DNA from: Actinomycetes bacterium
GTDB taxonomy: Bacteria; Actinomycetota; Actinomycetes; Propionibacteriales; Propionibacteriaceae
Length of the DNA: 46,245 nt
Assembly (NCBI GenBank): GCA_023392635.1
Contig: JAEVYS010000081.1
Coordinates: 1-46,245 of the forward strand
Reading direction: 5' to 3'
Positions 8,353 to 18,694 of this stretch are shown piece after piece. The translations under genes and the position numbers were made by a program. The notes below the pieces were generated by a model. That model did no database searches, was not told the DNA's origin, and saw only the letters and a program-made list of their open reading frames with translations. The stretch's first letter is position 1. The number at the start of each line of letters is the position of its first letter.

Positions 8353-9612
8353 CTACGCGGCGAAGCCCGCCCACAGGACGACCAGGTTGAGCGCGACGAT
8401 GAGGCTCACGACCAGCCAGTTCACCGCCCGCTGCCAGGGGCGGTCCGCATACTCGCCCATCACCGTGCGGTCGGCGGTCACCACCGCGAGCGGAGCCGCC
8501 GCCAGGGCGACGCCGAAACTGAGCACGACCTGGCTCCAGATCAGGACGTCGGTGGGAGAAACCCCGGTGAGCAGCAGCAGGACGGCCGGGGCGATCGTGA
8601 TGACCCGCCGGAGCGTGGGGGAGACCTGCCACACATGGAGGTCCTTGAGGATCCGGGAACCGGCGTGGGTGCCGACCACCGCCGAGCCGATTCCCGAGGC
8701 GAGGAGGCCGATCGCGAAGATGGCCGCAGCCCACGGCCCCAGCTCCGACCCGATCGTCAGGTGCGCGGACTGGATCGTGTCGCCGGGGTGCCCGGCCAGG
8801 GCGACCGCACCGAGCAGCAGCATGCCGATGTTCACCGACCCGGAGAGCAGGAGGGCCAGGGCCACGTCCCAGCGCTGGATCCACAGCAGCCTGCCGACCG
8901 GGCCGTCCAGCCTGCCCTCGGGTCGGTGCCTGTCGATCGCCAGGGCCGAGTGGAGGTAGATGGCGTGCGGCATGACGGTCGCGCCCAGCATGGCCGCCAC
9001 CAGCGTCCAGGCGTCCCTCGAAGGGACCACCGGCCACAGCCCCGCCGTGGTCGCCGCCCAGTCGGGCGGCCGGAAGAAGAGCGCGCCGATGAAGCCGAGC
9101 GCCACGACCGCCAGCAGGGCCGCGATACCCGCCTCGAACACCCGCTCGCCCCGCGACCGCAGGACCCACAACAACACGATCGCGACGACCCCGACGACCA
9201 CGCTGCCGGCCCACATCGGCAGGCCGAACAACAGGTAGAGGCCGAGCGCTCCACCCACGACCTCGGCCAGGTCGGTCGCGATCGCGATGACGAATGCCTG
9301 CAGGCCGTACGCGAAGGTCAGGACCGGGCGTGCCCGGCGGCGGGCGAAGCGCCGCGCCATCGCCTGGGGCAGGGTGGTACCCGTGACCAGCCCGAGCTTG
9401 GCCGACTGGTACTGGATCACCATCGCCATCAGCGACGCGGCAGCGAGCACCCACACCAGCGCGTAGCCATACGTGGAGCCGGCGCTCAGGTTGGCCGCGA
9501 CGTTGCCCGGGTCGACGTAGGCGACGCTGGCAACGAACGCCGGTCCGAGCAGGCCCAGCGAGCCCGCCACCATCGAGCGGGTGCCCTTGCCGCGCCGGCC
9601 TGGCTGGAACAT
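8353..9612 (-). CDS. mntH: Nramp family divalent metal (Mn2+/Fe2+) transporter
   Basis: 419 residues with about 11 hydrophobic helices. Nramp signatures are the TM1 metal-binding DPGN (Asp34-Asn37, in YVDPGNVAAN) and the TM6 motif MPHAIYLHSAL (from Met214). It imports Mn2+ or Fe2+ with protons across the cytoplasmic membrane. The start ATG follows a TAGCCT -10-like box by nine bases. The downstream co-oriented partner is an HtrA-like protease. No DtxR/MntR operator could be recognised by eye. Confidence 0.95.
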   Translation of the reverse strand: MFQPGRRGKGTRSMVAGSLGLLGPAFVASVAYVDPGNVAANLSAGSTYGYALVWVLAAASLMAMVIQYQSAKLGLVTGTTLPQAMARRFARRRARPVLTFAYGLQAFVIAIATDLAEVVGGALGLYLLFGLPMWAGSVVVGVVAIVLLWVLRSRGERVFEAGIAALLAVVALGFIGALFFRPPDWAATTAGLWPVVPSRDAWTLVAAMLGATVMPHAIYLHSALAIDRHRPEGRLDGPVGRLLWIQRWDVALALLLSGSVNIGMLLLGAVALAGHPGDTIQSAHLTIGSELGPWAAAIFAIGLLASGIGSAVVGTHAGSRILKDLHVWQVSPTLRRVITIAPAVLLLLTGVSPTDVLIWSQVVLSFGVALAAAPLAVVTADRTVMGEYADRPWQRAVNWLVVSLIVALNLVVLWAGFAA

Positions 9613-9621
9613 GATTCCGGC

Positions 9622-9627
9622 AGGCTA
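9622..9627 (-). promoter_or_regulatory. -10-like box TAGCCT for mntH
   Basis: Read on the reverse strand, TAGCCT ends nine bases before the mntH ATG and no Shine-Dalgarno intervenes. This suggests a leaderless or nearly leaderless mRNA. Confidence 0.4.
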
Positions 9628-9679
9628 CACGGCCGCTGCGACGCGAGGGTGTCGGGCGCGGCGCCGCCGTGGGCGCTCA

Positions 9680-9710
9680 TTGGCGCCTTCCGGCCCTGCT
9701 CTGGCACAAT
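9680..9710 (+). promoter_or_regulatory. Candidate promoter of the rpsP operon
   Basis: TTGGCG (9680-9685) and CACAAT (9705-9710) are separated by 19 bp in the 250-bp gap between divergent mntH and rpsP. The predicted leader is about 146 nt. Both boxes are imperfect. Confidence 0.35.
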
Positions 9711-9863
9711 GTTGGACGCATCTTTGCCCGCCCGCGCCCTCTCATCGCTGGTGGTCACGGATCCATCCGAACCCGGCGGTCGTTGCCCCACAGCGAGAAC
9801 CGGCGTTCACCCGTCCGGGCCGGTGACGTCATCGGCCCATCTTCCACAGGAGAAACCACACAC

Positions 9864-10301
9864 GTGGCTGTCAAGATTCGCCTGAAGCGGCTCGGCAAGA
9901 TCCGCTCCCCGCACTACCGCATCGTCGTCATGGACTCCCGCACCAAGCGGGACGGCCGGGCCATCGAGGAGATCGGCCTGTACCACCCGAAGAACGAGCC
10001 GTCGCTGATTAAGGTCGACTCCGAGCGGGCGCAGTACTGGCTCGGCGTCGGCGCGCAGCCGACCGAGGCCGTCGTCGCGCTCCTCAAGCGCACCGGTGAC
10101 TGGCAGAAGTTCAGCGGCGACACCTCGCCCTCCGGCGTCGAGGCGCAGGCCGAGCCCCGCGACAAGGTGGCGCTGTTCAACGCCGCCCTCGCCGAGGCCG
10201 ACAGCGAGCCCGCCACCGCGGCGATCTCGCGGTCGAAGAAGAAGGCCGCCGAGCCCGAGGCCGAGGTCGAGGCCCCGGCTGAGGCCGCCGAAGAGGCCTG
10301 A
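9864..10301 (+). CDS. rpsP: 30S ribosomal protein S16
   Basis: 145 residues from GTG, with CAGGAGA 11 bases upstream. The S16 core is intact: VKIRLKRLGKIRSPHYRIVVMD, then IEEIGLYHP and a basic region. The C-terminal ~55 residues are an Ala/Glu/Lys-rich extension (AEPEAEVEAPAEAAEEA) characteristic of actinobacterial S16. It is the first gene of rpsP-khpA-rimM-trmD. GTG at 9864 is chosen because it starts the conserved sequence exactly; longer frames run into non-conserved leader. Confidence 0.97.
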   Translation: MAVKIRLKRLGKIRSPHYRIVVMDSRTKRDGRAIEEIGLYHPKNEPSLIKVDSERAQYWLGVGAQPTEAVVALLKRTGDWQKFSGDTSPSGVEAQAEPRDKVALFNAALAEADSEPATAAISRSKKKAAEPEAEVEAPAEAAEEA

Positions 10302-10303
10302 GC

Positions 10304-10558
10304 ATGCTCGCCGACGCGCTGGAACACCTGGTCCGTGGGCTGGTGCCCAACCCGGACGACGTCCGGGTGCGCGAGTCCGATCGCGGCCGGGTCCGCACCC
10401 TCGAGGTGCGGGTCCACCCCGAGGACATCGGCAAGGTCATCGGCCGCCAGGGACGCACCGCGGGTGCCCTGCGCACGGTGATCGCAGCGCTGGCCGGCCG
10501 GGAGCAGGTCCGCATCGACTTCGTCGATGTCGACCGTCGCCCGTCCCGCCGCCGCTGA
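10304..10558 (+). CDS. khpA: KH-domain RNA-binding protein KhpA
   Basis: 84 residues, ATG two bases after the rpsP stop, with GAAGAGG upstream. It is a single KH domain with the GxxG loop in EDIGKVIGRQGRTAGALR. KhpA binds RNA, often as a heterodimer with KhpB/Jag, and is almost always found between rpsP and rimM in Gram-positive bacteria. The length is typical. Confidence 0.93.
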   Translation: MLADALEHLVRGLVPNPDDVRVRESDRGRVRTLEVRVHPEDIGKVIGRQGRTAGALRTVIAALAGREQVRIDFVDVDRRPSRRR

Positions 10559-10652
10559 GCAGTCTCCCGACCGTCCCCTTCCGGGTTCACCGCGTCGTGA
10601 ACCGGGAGGGGACGGCCCAATTCTGCGTCCCGACCCGGGCGAAGGAGTGTTC

Positions 10653-11165
10653 GTGAGCGACCAGGTGATCGTCGGCACGGTCGGCAGGGCACACGGCCTG
10701 CGCGGCCAGGTCACGGTGCGCCCGCGCACCGACAGCGTGGCCGAACGCTTCGCCCCCGGCGCGACCGTCACCGCCGGCGACCGCAGGCTCACCGTGTCCG
10801 GCCACGGCTTGCAGCAGGGCCGCCTGGTGGTGTGGTTCGAGGGCGTGACCGACCGCACCGCCGCCGAGGCCCTGCGCGGCGTCGACCTGTGGGCAGAGGG
10901 CGTGCCGGAGGCCATCGGCGCCGACGAGTTCCACGACTCCGAGCTGATCGGGCTCGCCGCGGTGGCCCCGGACGGGCGGGCGCTCGGTGAGGTGGTCGCC
11001 GTCGAGCACCCGCCGCTGCAGGACCTGCTCGTGGTGCGGACCCCGTCCGGCGATCGCCTGGTGCCCTTCGTCGTCGCGCTCGTCCCTGAGGTCGATCCCG
11101 TGGGCGGGAGGGTCGTGATCGACCCCATCCCCGGACTCCTGGAGGACGTGCCCGATGAGGATTGA
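10653..11165 (+). CDS. rimM: 16S rRNA processing protein RimM
   Basis: 170 residues from GTG with GAAGGAG six bases upstream (10641-10647). It has an N-terminal RimM barrel (VIVGTVGRAHGLRGQVTVRP) and a C-terminal PRC-barrel half ending in RVVIDPIPGLLED. RimM assists maturation of the 30S head and binds S19. The gene end overlaps trmD by 11 bp, so the two are translationally coupled. The 94-bp gap from khpA carries no other gene. Confidence 0.95.
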   Translation: MSDQVIVGTVGRAHGLRGQVTVRPRTDSVAERFAPGATVTAGDRRLTVSGHGLQQGRLVVWFEGVTDRTAAEALRGVDLWAEGVPEAIGADEFHDSELIGLAAVAPDGRALGEVVAVEHPPLQDLLVVRTPSGDRLVPFVVALVPEVDPVGGRVVIDPIPGLLEDVPDED

Positions 11166-11859
11166 CCTGGTCAGCATCTTCCCGGACTACTTCGCGCCGC
11201 TGCGGCTGTCGCTGGTCGGCAAGGCCGCGGAGAGCGGCCTGCTCACGCTGGGCGTGCACGACCTGAGGGACTGGACGCACGATCGCCACCGCACCGTCGA
11301 CGACACCCCGTACGGCGGTGGCGCCGGCATGGTGATGAAGCCCGAGCCGTGGGGCGAGGCGCTGGACGACCTCGTGCCCCCCGGGGGTCAGCCTCCGGTG
11401 CTGGTGGTGCCGACGCCGGCGGGCGTCCGCTTCACCCAGGCGCTCGCGCACGAGCTCGCCGCCCGTGAGTGGCTGGTGTTCGCCTGCGGCCGTTACGAGG
11501 GCATCGACGCCAGGGTGGTCGAGCATGCGGCCACCCGCATGGACGTGCTCGAGGTCAGCCTGGGCGACTACGTGCTCAACGGGGGAGAGGTGGCCGCCCT
11601 GGCGATCACGGAGGCGGTGGTGCGGCTGCTGCCCGGCGTCCTGGGCAATCCGGAGTCGCTGGTGCAGGAGTCCCACGGCGCGGAGCTCGACGGCCTCCTG
11701 GAGTACCCCGTGTTCACCAAGCCGGCCTCCTGGCGCGGGCTGGACGTGCCGCCGGTGCTGCTCTCGGGGCACCACGGGCAGGTGGAGGCGTGGCGGCGGG
11801 AGCAGGCCAGGGCCCGCACCGCGCAGCGGCGTCCCGACCTTCTCGGAGGACTCAATTAG
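11155..11859 (+). CDS. trmD: tRNA (guanine-37-N1)-methyltransferase TrmD
   Basis: 234 residues. It methylates G37 of tRNAs reading CNN codons, using S-adenosylmethionine in a trefoil-knot fold. Motifs are MRIDLVSIFPDYF at the start, DDTPYGGGAGMVM, the knot segment FACGRYEGIDARV, and LGDYVLNGGEVAAL. It is the last gene of the rpsP operon, with ATG inside the 3' end of rimM. Length is normal. Confidence 0.97.
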   Translation: MRIDLVSIFPDYFAPLRLSLVGKAAESGLLTLGVHDLRDWTHDRHRTVDDTPYGGGAGMVMKPEPWGEALDDLVPPGGQPPVLVVPTPAGVRFTQALAHELAAREWLVFACGRYEGIDARVVEHAATRMDVLEVSLGDYVLNGGEVAALAITEAVVRLLPGVLGNPESLVQESHGAELDGLLEYPVFTKPASWRGLDVPPVLLSGHHGQVEAWRREQARARTAQRRPDLLGGLN

Positions 11860-11959
11860 GTCACGCCGGAATTGCTCAAATCCCCAGAAGAGGGAATCCG
11901 TCCAGTCCTTGTCCGAACTCTGAGACCGGCCCGCCCGGAAAGGCCCGCACGGTCAGAAA

Positions 11960-11982
11960 CCGGCGCCGGATCTCACTAGTGT
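11960..11982 (+). promoter_or_regulatory. sdhCAB promoter region: 10-bp palindrome and TAGTGT -10 box
   Basis: TAGTGT (11977-11982) ends six bases before the sdhC GTG at 11989 with no ribosome binding site, which predicts a leaderless transcript. The perfect palindrome CCGGCGCCGG (11960-11969) lies just upstream of the -10, where it could serve as an operator. No protein is known to bind it. Confidence 0.5.
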
Positions 11983-11988
11983 GGCCTT

Positions 11989-12689
11989 GTGGCGACAACG
12001 ACTCTAACCCCTCACCAGAGGGCTGTCCGATCAACCGTCGCGCTGAAAGCCTTGATGGCTGTCACCGGGTTGATCCTGATCAGCTTCCTGCTGGTGCACA
12101 TGTACGGCAACCTCAAGATGTTCCTCGGCGCCGAGGCCTTCGACCACTACGCAGAGTGGCTGAAGGGAGACATCCTCTACCCGCTGGTCCCGAAGGGCTG
12201 GTTCATCTGGATCTTCCGGGTGTTCATGGTCGCTTCGGTGGTGCTGCACATCTACTCCGCGATCACCCTGTGGCGGCGTGCGCTGGCGGCGAGCCCCAGC
12301 ACCTACGCGGCCAAGCGCAAGCTGGCCCAGACGTACTCCGCGCGCACCATGCGCTGGGGCGGCGTCATCCTGGCGGGCCTGCTGATCTTCCACCTCGCCC
12401 AGTTCACCGTGCGGGGCGCCCTGGTCAACAGCGCACCGAACGCCACGCCCTACGACATGGTCGTCGGTGAATTCAGCATCTGGTGGATGGTCGCGCTCTA
12501 CGCCCTGTGGATGGTCACGGTGTGCATGCACGTGCGCCACGGCTTCTGGAGCGCCTTCGCCACGCTCGGCGCCAACACCAGCGCCAAGGCCCGCGCCGTG
12601 CTCAACGGCTGCGCGTGGGCCGTCGCCCTGCTCCTCTACATCGGCTTCATGATCATGCCGGTGGCTGTTCTGTTCGGATGGATCCGCTG

Positions 12690-12690
<1 letters not shown>
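11989..12690 (+). CDS. sdhC: Succinate dehydrogenase cytochrome b558 subunit
   Basis: 233 residues from GTG, five hydrophobic helices with conserved His (LVHMYGN in helix 1, LHIYSAITLW in helix 2, FHLAQFT in helix 3, MHVRHGFWSAF). This matches the single-subunit five-helix cytochrome b of B. subtilis/Wolinella-type complex II, so no separate sdhD is expected, and none is present. It anchors SdhAB and carries haem to pass electrons to quinone. Its stop overlaps the sdhA ATG by one base. Confidence 0.94.
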
Positions 12691-14713
<2,023 letters not shown>

Positions 14714-14717
<4 letters not shown>

Positions 14718-15475
14718 ACATCACCCTGCGCGTATGGCGCCAAGCGAACGCCCAGGCCGAGGGGCGAATGGTCACCTACCAGGTTCAGGATGTGTCGCCG
14801 GACATGTCGTTCCTGGAGATGCTCGACCTGCTCAACGAGGACCTCACGGTCAAGGGCGAGGAGCCGGTGGCCTTCGACCACGACTGCCGTGAGGGCATCT
14901 GCGGCATGTGTGGCGTCGTGATCAACGGCACCGCCCACGGTCGTGGCGACTCCCCGGTCCCGACGACCACCTGCCAGCTGCACATGCGGTCCTTCGAGGA
15001 CGGCGCGACGATCGACGTCGAGCCGTGGCGGGCCGGCCCCTTCCCGGTGATCAAGGACCTCGCGGTGGACCGGTCGGCGTTCGACCGGATCATCCAGGCC
15101 GGCGGCTTCATCTCCGCCAACACCGGCGCGGCTCCGGACGCCCACGCGGCGCCGGTGGGCAAGCTGAAGGCCGACCGGGCCTTCGACGCGGCCACCTGCA
15201 TCGGCTGCGGCGCCTGTGTCGCCGCGTGCCCGAACTCGTCGGCGATGCTGTTCACCGCGGCGAAGATCACGCACCTGGCGATGCTGCCGCAGGGCCAGCC
15301 CGAGCGGTACCTGCGGGTCAAGTCGATGCTGGCCACCCACGACGCCGAGGGCTTCGGCGGGTGCACCAACATCGGCGAATGCGCCGAGGTCTGCCCCAAG
15401 CAGATCCCGTTCGACACGATCAGCCAGCTCAACCGCGACCTGATCTCCTCGCTGTTCAAGAAGGACGGCAAGTAA
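14714..15475 (+). CDS. sdhB: Succinate dehydrogenase iron-sulfur subunit
   Basis: 253 residues from GTG in a GTGA overlap with sdhA; ACGGAG lies upstream inside sdhA. Three cluster-binding blocks are visible: the 2Fe-2S set CREGICGMCG followed by a later Cys in TTTCQLH, the 4Fe-4S CIGCGACVAACP, and the 3Fe-4S CTNIGECAEVCP. It relays electrons from FAD to the quinone site in SdhC. The operon ends here and a strong hairpin begins 12 bp after the stop. Confidence 0.96.
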
Positions 15476-15487
15476 CACCCGCGTGAT

Positions 15488-15526
15488 CCGCGAGGGGCGT
15501 CACCGTTTCGGTGGCGCCCCTCGCGG
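15488..15526 (+). terminator. Hairpin terminating the sdhCAB operon
   Basis: A 17-bp stem (15488-15504 with 15510-15526, one G-U pair) and a five-base loop GTTTC start 12 bases after the sdhB stop. There is no following T-run, as is common in actinobacterial terminators. Its loop side contains TTTCGGTGGCG, the inverse of the direct repeats in the next element. Confidence 0.65.
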
Positions 15527-15529
15527 CGT

Positions 15530-15616
15530 CCTCGCTGCCGAGTTCTCCCCTCGCCACCGAAATCTTCCTTCGCCACCGAAAACTCGGCAGCGAGGGCACT
15601 TTTCGGCAGCGAAGTG
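15530..15616. repeat. Palindromic repeat cluster downstream of sdhB
   Basis: CCTCGCTGCCGAGTT (15530-15544) is perfectly inverted at 15581-15595. Within the loop the 12-mer TCGCCACCGAAA occurs twice in direct orientation (15551-15562, 15570-15581). A third small hairpin, CACTT...AAGTG around TTCGGCAGCGAA, occupies 15597-15616. Together with the preceding hairpin this makes three stacked stem-loops in about 130 bp. Confidence 0.7.
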
Positions 15617-15650
15617 AGAGGGTTCGTAGCGGAAGACCGGGAGGGGAGCG

Positions 15651-16382
15651 ATGGCACCGTACGAGCGGCTGGACGCCGATGCCGTCCTGGCCACCGCACA
15701 GCGGCTGCAGGCGCGGATCCAGGCGCGGTTCCCGGGACGCAACCTGGGGCGGGTAGCGGAGCGGCTCGTCGGCGTCGCGTCGGACGTGGAGCACGCCGCG
15801 GCCCGGTCGACCTGGGTCAAGGTGCTGCGGATCGCCGGACTGGTCCTGATCGCCATTATCGTGCTGCTCTCGGCCGCGTCCCTGGTGGCGGCCGTGGTCG
15901 AACTCGTGCGCAGCGCCGGCTCGACGCTGGCCTGGCTGTCGGCGGTGGAGACGATCGTGAACGACGTCGTGTACGCCGGCATCGCCGTGGTGTTCCTGTG
16001 GGTGCTGCCGTCCCACCTCGAACGGCGGCGCATCCTCGGTGAATTGCACCGGTTGCGGTCGCTGGCCCACGTCATCGACATGCACCAGCTCACCAAGGAC
16101 CCCGAACGGTTCGCGGCGTCCTTCCGTCCGACCTCCCAGAGCGTCGAGGTGTCGCTGAGCCCGATCGAGATGGCGAACTACCTCGACTACTGCTCCGAGC
16201 TGCTCTCGCTGGTCGCCAAGACCGCCGCCGTGTACGCCGAGCGGAGCACCGACCCCGCGGTCCTCGCCACCATCTCCGACATCGAGAACCTCACCAACGG
16301 CATGGCGCGCAAGATCTGGCAGAAGCTCGGCCTCGTGCCCGGCGTGACGTCGCGGGCCGGCGACCGCACGCCCCAGGACTGA
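15651..16382 (+). CDS. Hypothetical two-helix membrane protein
   Basis: 243 residues from ATG with the strong Shine-Dalgarno GGGAGGGGAG just upstream. Two hydrophobic segments lie at about 60-85 (VLRIAGLVLIAIIVLLSAAS) and 107-124 (VYAGIAVVFLWVLP). Soluble, mainly helical regions lie on both sides, the C-terminal one beginning HLERRRILGELHRLRSLAHVIDMHQLTKDP. No catalytic motif is recognised. It stands between sdhB and rplS, with its own ribosome binding site. The family looks conserved from the regular MHQLTKDPERF segment, but I cannot assign a function. Confidence 0.75.
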   Translation: MAPYERLDADAVLATAQRLQARIQARFPGRNLGRVAERLVGVASDVEHAAARSTWVKVLRIAGLVLIAIIVLLSAASLVAAVVELVRSAGSTLAWLSAVETIVNDVVYAGIAVVFLWVLPSHLERRRILGELHRLRSLAHVIDMHQLTKDPERFAASFRPTSQSVEVSLSPIEMANYLDYCSELLSLVAKTAAVYAERSTDPAVLATISDIENLTNGMARKIWQKLGLVPGVTSRAGDRTPQD

Positions 16383-16416
16383 TCGGCCGACCCGATTTCG
16401 TGGGCCGGTCGCGCAT

Positions 16417-16513
16417 GTGGCAAACTTGGACACCGTTGTGCCACGACCGCTCCTGCCACAGGGGGAAGGCGATCGGGCCTCACTGAACGAACGAGACGAA
16501 GTGTCCTGTGGCA
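16417..16513 (+). promoter_or_regulatory. rplS leader with mutually exclusive pairings
   Basis: GTGGCA (16417-16422) can pair with TGCCAC (16439-16444). TGCCACAGG (16454-16462) is perfectly complementary to CCTGTGGCA (16505-16513), which ends a few bases before the rplS ribosome binding site. Because the four segments are interchangeable, two alternative folds exist. The transcription start is not identified; a CAAACT box at 16421-16426 would remove the first segment. Confidence 0.35.
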
Positions 16514-16527
16514 CTGGCGAGGAAACC

Positions 16528-16878
16528 ATGAACCAGCTGGTTGAGCAGATCGGCAAGGCCGCTCAGCGCGACGACATCCCCGACTTCCGCCCCGGCGACA
16601 ACGTCAAGGTGCACGTGCGAGTGATCGAGGGCAACCGCTCCCGTATCCAGGTCTTCGCCGGCGCCGTGATCTCCCGCACCGGTTCTGGCATCGCCGAGGC
16701 CTTCACGGTCCGCAAGGTGAGCTTCGGCACCGGTGTGGAGCGCACCTTCCCGCTCCACAGCCCGATCATCGAGAAGATCGAGGTCGAGCGGCTCGGTGAC
16801 GTGCGACGCGCCAAGCTGTACTACCTCCGCGGTTTGCGCGGCAAGGCTGCAAAGATCAAGGAGAAGCGCGACCGCTGA
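16528..16878 (+). CDS. rplS: 50S ribosomal protein L19
   Basis: 116 residues from ATG preceded by GAGGAAACC. The L19 core is complete: FRPGDNVKVHVRVIEGNRSRIQVFAGAV is followed by VRKVSFGTGVERTFPLHSP and a basic end with AKLYYLRGLRGKAAKIKE. L19 lies at the 30S-50S interface. An in-frame start 37 codons upstream exists but adds non-conserved leader sequence. Followed by lepB after 60 bp. Confidence 0.97.
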   Translation: MNQLVEQIGKAAQRDDIPDFRPGDNVKVHVRVIEGNRSRIQVFAGAVISRTGSGIAEAFTVRKVSFGTGVERTFPLHSPIIEKIEVERLGDVRRAKLYYLRGLRGKAAKIKEKRDR

Positions 16879-16938
16879 GGCGTCGGACGCCCATCGTTGC
16901 CGGGCCCGCGCGACAGGGGCCCAAGTGAAGGGAGTGCG

Positions 16939-17712
16939 GTGAGCGCACCCAGCAACACCACGACGGGGCGCAGCGGTGCGCTGACGGCCGCCGGGAGCTG
17001 GCTGCGTGAGATCGCCATCGTCGTGGTGGGTGCACTGATCGCGTCCACGCTGCTGCGACTCTTCGTCGCGCAGATGTTCGTGATCCCGTCCGGGTCGATG
17101 GAGAACACCCTGCTGATCAGCGATCGGGTGGCCGTGCAGAAGGTCGCGCCGTACCAGCGCGGCGACGTGATCGTGTTCCGGGACACCCTCGGCTGGCTGG
17201 CGCCGGCGAAGCTGGAGGACAACCAGCTGAAGCGGGCGCTGGTCTTCATCGGCCTGGCGCCCGACGAGAGCTCGAACCACCTGATCAAGCGGGTGATCGG
17301 GGTCGCCGGAGACCACGTCACGTGTTGTGACGCCCGAGGACGGGTCGCCGTCAACGGCACGGCCCTGAACGAGGGCGACTACCTGTACCGCGACCCCGGC
17401 ACCGGCAAGCAGGTCGAGCCCTCTGCGGTGGCCTTCGACATCGTGGTGCCTGCCGGGACGGTCTTCGTGATGGGTGACCACCGCAACGACTCCGCCGACT
17501 CCCGCTGCCATCTCAACGACGACACCGAGGGCGGGTCACCCGGCACGAAGGCGTTCATCCCGGTGGACAACATCGTGGGCACGGCGGTCGCCGTCGTCTT
17601 CCCGTTCAGCCGTTTCCACGGCATCAGCAGGCCGATCACGTTCGAGGGCGTCCCTGCCGGCGGTGCGCCGCCGCCCGCGCCCGTCCTGACCGGCCCCAAG
17701 GTCGTCTGCTAG
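16939..17712 (+). CDS. lepB: Signal peptidase I
   Basis: 257 residues from GTG with GAAGGGAG upstream (16927-16934). An N-terminal membrane helix (about 22-47, EIAIVVVGALIASTLLRLF) precedes the catalytic Ser53 in IPSGSMENTL. The general base is Lys117 in HLIKRVIGVAGD, and box E is GDHRNDSADSR. It cleaves signal peptides outside the membrane. The protein ends in a Pro-rich tail and a terminal Cys. It is eight bases upstream of rnhB. Confidence 0.95.
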   Translation: MSAPSNTTTGRSGALTAAGSWLREIAIVVVGALIASTLLRLFVAQMFVIPSGSMENTLLISDRVAVQKVAPYQRGDVIVFRDTLGWLAPAKLEDNQLKRALVFIGLAPDESSNHLIKRVIGVAGDHVTCCDARGRVAVNGTALNEGDYLYRDPGTGKQVEPSAVAFDIVVPAGTVFVMGDHRNDSADSRCHLNDDTEGGSPGTKAFIPVDNIVGTAVAVVFPFSRFHGISRPITFEGVPAGGAPPPAPVLTGPKVVC

Positions 17713-17720
17713 GGCCCGCC

Positions 17721-18368
17721 ATGCCGATCGTGGTTCGCCGGGACGCCGGCATCTACGGCTATGAGGCCTCGCTGCGGCGCGGTGGGTTCGACCTGATCGC
17801 CGGAGCCGACGAGGCCGGACGGGGCGCGTGCGCCGGCCCACTGGTGGCGGGCGCGGTCATCCTCAAGCCGGGCCGGGCCGGGGAGATCCCGGGCCTGGCG
17901 GACTCCAAGCTGCTCACGCCGCTGGCGAGGGAGCGCGTCTACGACGAGATCCTGAAGCGGGCGCTCGCCTGGTCCGTGGTCAGTATCGAGGCCGATGAGT
18001 GTGACCGGCTCGGCATGCACCACGCCGACCTCGCCGGACTGCGCAGGGCGCTGCTGCGGCTCCAGCCGGCGGCGGAGTTCGCGCTCACCGACGGCTTCAG
18101 CGTTGACGGTCTCGGCATGCCCAGCCTGGCGATCTGGAAGGGCGACCGCGTGGCCGCCTGCGTGGCCGCGGCGTCGGTGGTGGCCAAGGTCACCAGGGAC
18201 CGCATCATGGCCGACTGGCACCACGATCTCCCCGACTACGCCTTCGACATCCACAAGGGCTATTGCACGCCGCTGCACCAGGAGCGGCTGGACCTGCACG
18301 GCCCGAGCACGATCCACCGGATGTGCTTCGACAACGTTCGGCGAACGATTAAGGTGAGTGCGTTATGA
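17721..18368 (+). CDS. rnhB: Ribonuclease HII
   Basis: 215 residues. It cuts RNA in RNA-DNA hybrids and misincorporated ribonucleotides. Active-site carboxylates are Asp30 and Glu31 in GADEAGRGACAGPL and Asp124 in LTDGF. ADSKLL and AAASVVAKVTRDR are further signature blocks. The 3' end overlaps the DUF2469 gene through ATGA. Neighbours lepB and yraN are in the standard actinobacterial order. Confidence 0.96.
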   Translation: MPIVVRRDAGIYGYEASLRRGGFDLIAGADEAGRGACAGPLVAGAVILKPGRAGEIPGLADSKLLTPLARERVYDEILKRALAWSVVSIEADECDRLGMHHADLAGLRRALLRLQPAAEFALTDGFSVDGLGMPSLAIWKGDRVAACVAAASVVAKVTRDRIMADWHHDLPDYAFDIHKGYCTPLHQERLDLHGPSTIHRMCFDNVRRTIKVSAL

Positions 18369-18676
18369 GCGCCGAGGACCTTGAGCAGTACGAATCCGAA
18401 CTCGAGCTGCAGTTGTACAAGGAGTACAAGGACGTCGTCGGCATCTTCACGTACGCCGTGGAGACCGAACGACGCTTCTACCTGTGCAACGCGGTCGACC
18501 TGAAGGTCCGCACCGAGGGTGGGGACGTGTACTACGAGGTCTCGATGGGCGACGCCTGGGTCTGGGACATGTACCGTCCGGCCCGGTTCGTGAAGAGCGC
18601 CAAGGTACTGACCTTCCGTGACGTCTCCATCGAGGAGATCGCGCACAGCGACCTGAAGGTGCCCGACAACCTCTGA
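18365..18676 (+). CDS. DUF2469 family conserved actinobacterial protein
   Basis: 103 residues, acidic at the start (MSAEDLEQYESELELQLYKEYKD), with the family-typical ETERRFYLCNAVDLKVR and VYYEVSMGDAWVWDMYRPARFV. It corresponds to the small protein that follows rnhB throughout the actinobacteria (Rv2901c type). Function is unknown. It is translationally coupled to rnhB by an ATGA overlap, with AAGGTGAG as ribosome binding site. Confidence 0.93.
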   Translation: MSAEDLEQYESELELQLYKEYKDVVGIFTYAVETERRFYLCNAVDLKVRTEGGDVYYEVSMGDAWVWDMYRPARFVKSAKVLTFRDVSIEEIAHSDLKVPDNL

Positions 18677-18694
18677 CCTGTGGATCGTCTCCGG

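Noticed and set aside
15488..15616. CRISPR array
   Set aside because: The repeats are few, differ in orientation and are only 12 bases apart to a few bases apart. There is no repeat-spacer periodicity and no cas genes in the window.
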